Below are positions 63,486-64,000 of a DNA stretch of 64,000 nt, piece after piece. The notes below the pieces were generated by a model. It had not been told where the DNA came from. It did no database searches and was given only the letters and a program-made list of their open reading frames with translations. How positions within the stretch are numbered: position 1 is the stretch's first letter; each line of letters opens with the position of its first letter. The position numbers and the translations under genes were made by a program. Source of the stretch: Ancylobacter aquaticus (GTDB taxonomy: Bacteria > Pseudomonadota > Alphaproteobacteria > Rhizobiales > Xanthobacteraceae); the NCBI RefSeq assembly GCF_004339465.1, contig NZ_SMFY01000004.1:1-64000 (forward strand). The letters are read 5' to 3'.

Positions 63486-64000
63486 TCAGCTCGAAAGGGC
63501 CGAGGAGAGCTGGGCGACGTTGTTTTTCATCATGTCGATGTAGGTGCTGGCCGGGCCTTTGTCATCGGAGAGCGCATCGGAAAAAAGCTCGCCGCCGACC
63601 TTGGCCTTGGTCTCCTTGGCGATGCGCTTGACGAGGCGCGGATCGGAGATGTTCTCCATGAACACGGCCGGGATCTTGGCGGCCTTGATCTGGCGGATGA
63701 TGCGGGCAACATCCTTGGCGGAGGCCTCGGAATCGGTGGAGACGCCCTGCGGGGCGATGAACTCGACGCCATAGGCGGCTCCGAAATAGCCGAAGGCATC
63801 GTGCGAGGTGATGATGCGGCGGTTGTTTTCCGGAATGGTCGCAACGGCCGCCTTCACTTCGGCGTCGAGCGCCTGCAGCCGGGCGGTGTAGGCGGCCGCG
63901 TTCGCCTCATAGGCCGCCTTGCCTGCGGGATCGGCGGCAATCAGCGCGTCGCGGATATTGGCGACATAGACCTGCGCATTCGCCACCGACTGCCAGGCGT
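63486..64000 (-). CDS. znuA: Zinc ABC transporter substrate-binding protein (partial)
   Basis: The last 171 residues of a cluster A-I metal-binding protein; the 5' part is beyond the window. Visible are the continuation AWQSVANAQVYVANIRDAL, IITSHDAFGYFGAAYGVEFI (with a metal-ligand His), PQGVSTDSEASAKDVARII, and SDALSDDKGPASTYIDMMKNNV. In this family three His and one Asp/Glu bind the metal; His in TSHDAF and Asp in SDALS fit. Zn is favoured over Mn because of zur and CobW nearby, but Mn-type relatives are similar. Confidence 0.9.
   Translation of the reverse strand, partial: AWQSVANAQVYVANIRDALIAADPAGKAAYEANAAAYTARLQALDAEVKAAVATIPENNRRIITSHDAFGYFGAAYGVEFIAPQGVSTDSEASAKDVARIIRQIKAAKIPAVFMENISDPRLVKRIAKETKAKVGGELFSDALSDDKGPASTYIDMMKNNVAQLSSALSS

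Overview
The window looks like chromosome of a high-GC alphaproteobacterium of the order Hyphomicrobiales (Rhizobiales), most likely a Xanthobacteraceae-type organism such as Ancylobacter/Starkeya. The evidence is the gene families and their order: parvulin-secA, accA-xerD-small membrane protein, aroK-aroB, cobS-cobT, hemC-hemD-mitofilin/HemY, a 180-kDa-class NAD-glutamate dehydrogenase, purH-heparinase-rsmB. Several short palindromic repeats I remember as typical of this order are also present. The genus call is tentative.

Layout. Positions 1-3100 and 3739-6437 hold no convincing intact gene. They contain a 59-base C run, short tandem repeats, a 28-bp perfect palindrome, a 75-base pure pyrimidine tract, a 69-bp copy of the start of cobT (67/69 identical), and a frameshifted IS630-type transposase fossil. 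One intact TetR-type regulator (3103-3738) sits between them behind an AT-rich operator-like region. From 6438 onward the sequence is ordinary dense core genome: parvulin isomerase and secA; an L,D-transpeptidase lipoprotein; accA; xerD with a 47-residue membrane protein; aroK-aroB-CNNM transporter; a beta-trefoil/META protein; bolA; dnaJ-like-cobS-cobT; a candidate structured RNA with a strong terminator; hemC-hemD-mitofilin-hemY facing tsaD-gpsA-EVE-methyltransferase-SnoaL; acs; NAD-GDH; ompW behind a textbook FNR/FixK box; purH-heparinase-rsmB; glk-Dabb; rluA-type; 3-hydroxybutyrate dehydrogenase; a collagen-like lipoprotein; zur; ispG-rhodanese; a GIY-YIG gene boxed in by palindromic repeats; asd; DUF1007-NicO metal transport; acetoacetate decarboxylase family; a large autotransporter; and a metal-homeostasis cluster (WD40, CobW GTPase, ZnuA) running off the right edge.

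How the genes work together. hemC/hemD (tetrapyrrole synthesis) and cobS/cobT (cobalt insertion into the corrin ring) are linked through uroporphyrinogen III. zur, the CobW-type GTPase, the ZnuA-type binding protein and possibly the WD40 protein form a zinc-handling set. NicO/DUF1007 adds a second metal transporter that could feed cobalt to CobNST or nickel to enzymes. acs, the hydroxybutyrate dehydrogenase and the acetoacetate decarboxylase-like gene suggest acetate and polyhydroxybutyrate-type metabolism. The best candidate for an undescribed system is the GIY-YIG nuclease gene at 53169-53465. Opposed palindromic repeat pairs lie 15 bp before its start and 12 bp after its stop, the layout expected if the nuclease and the repeat family belong together.
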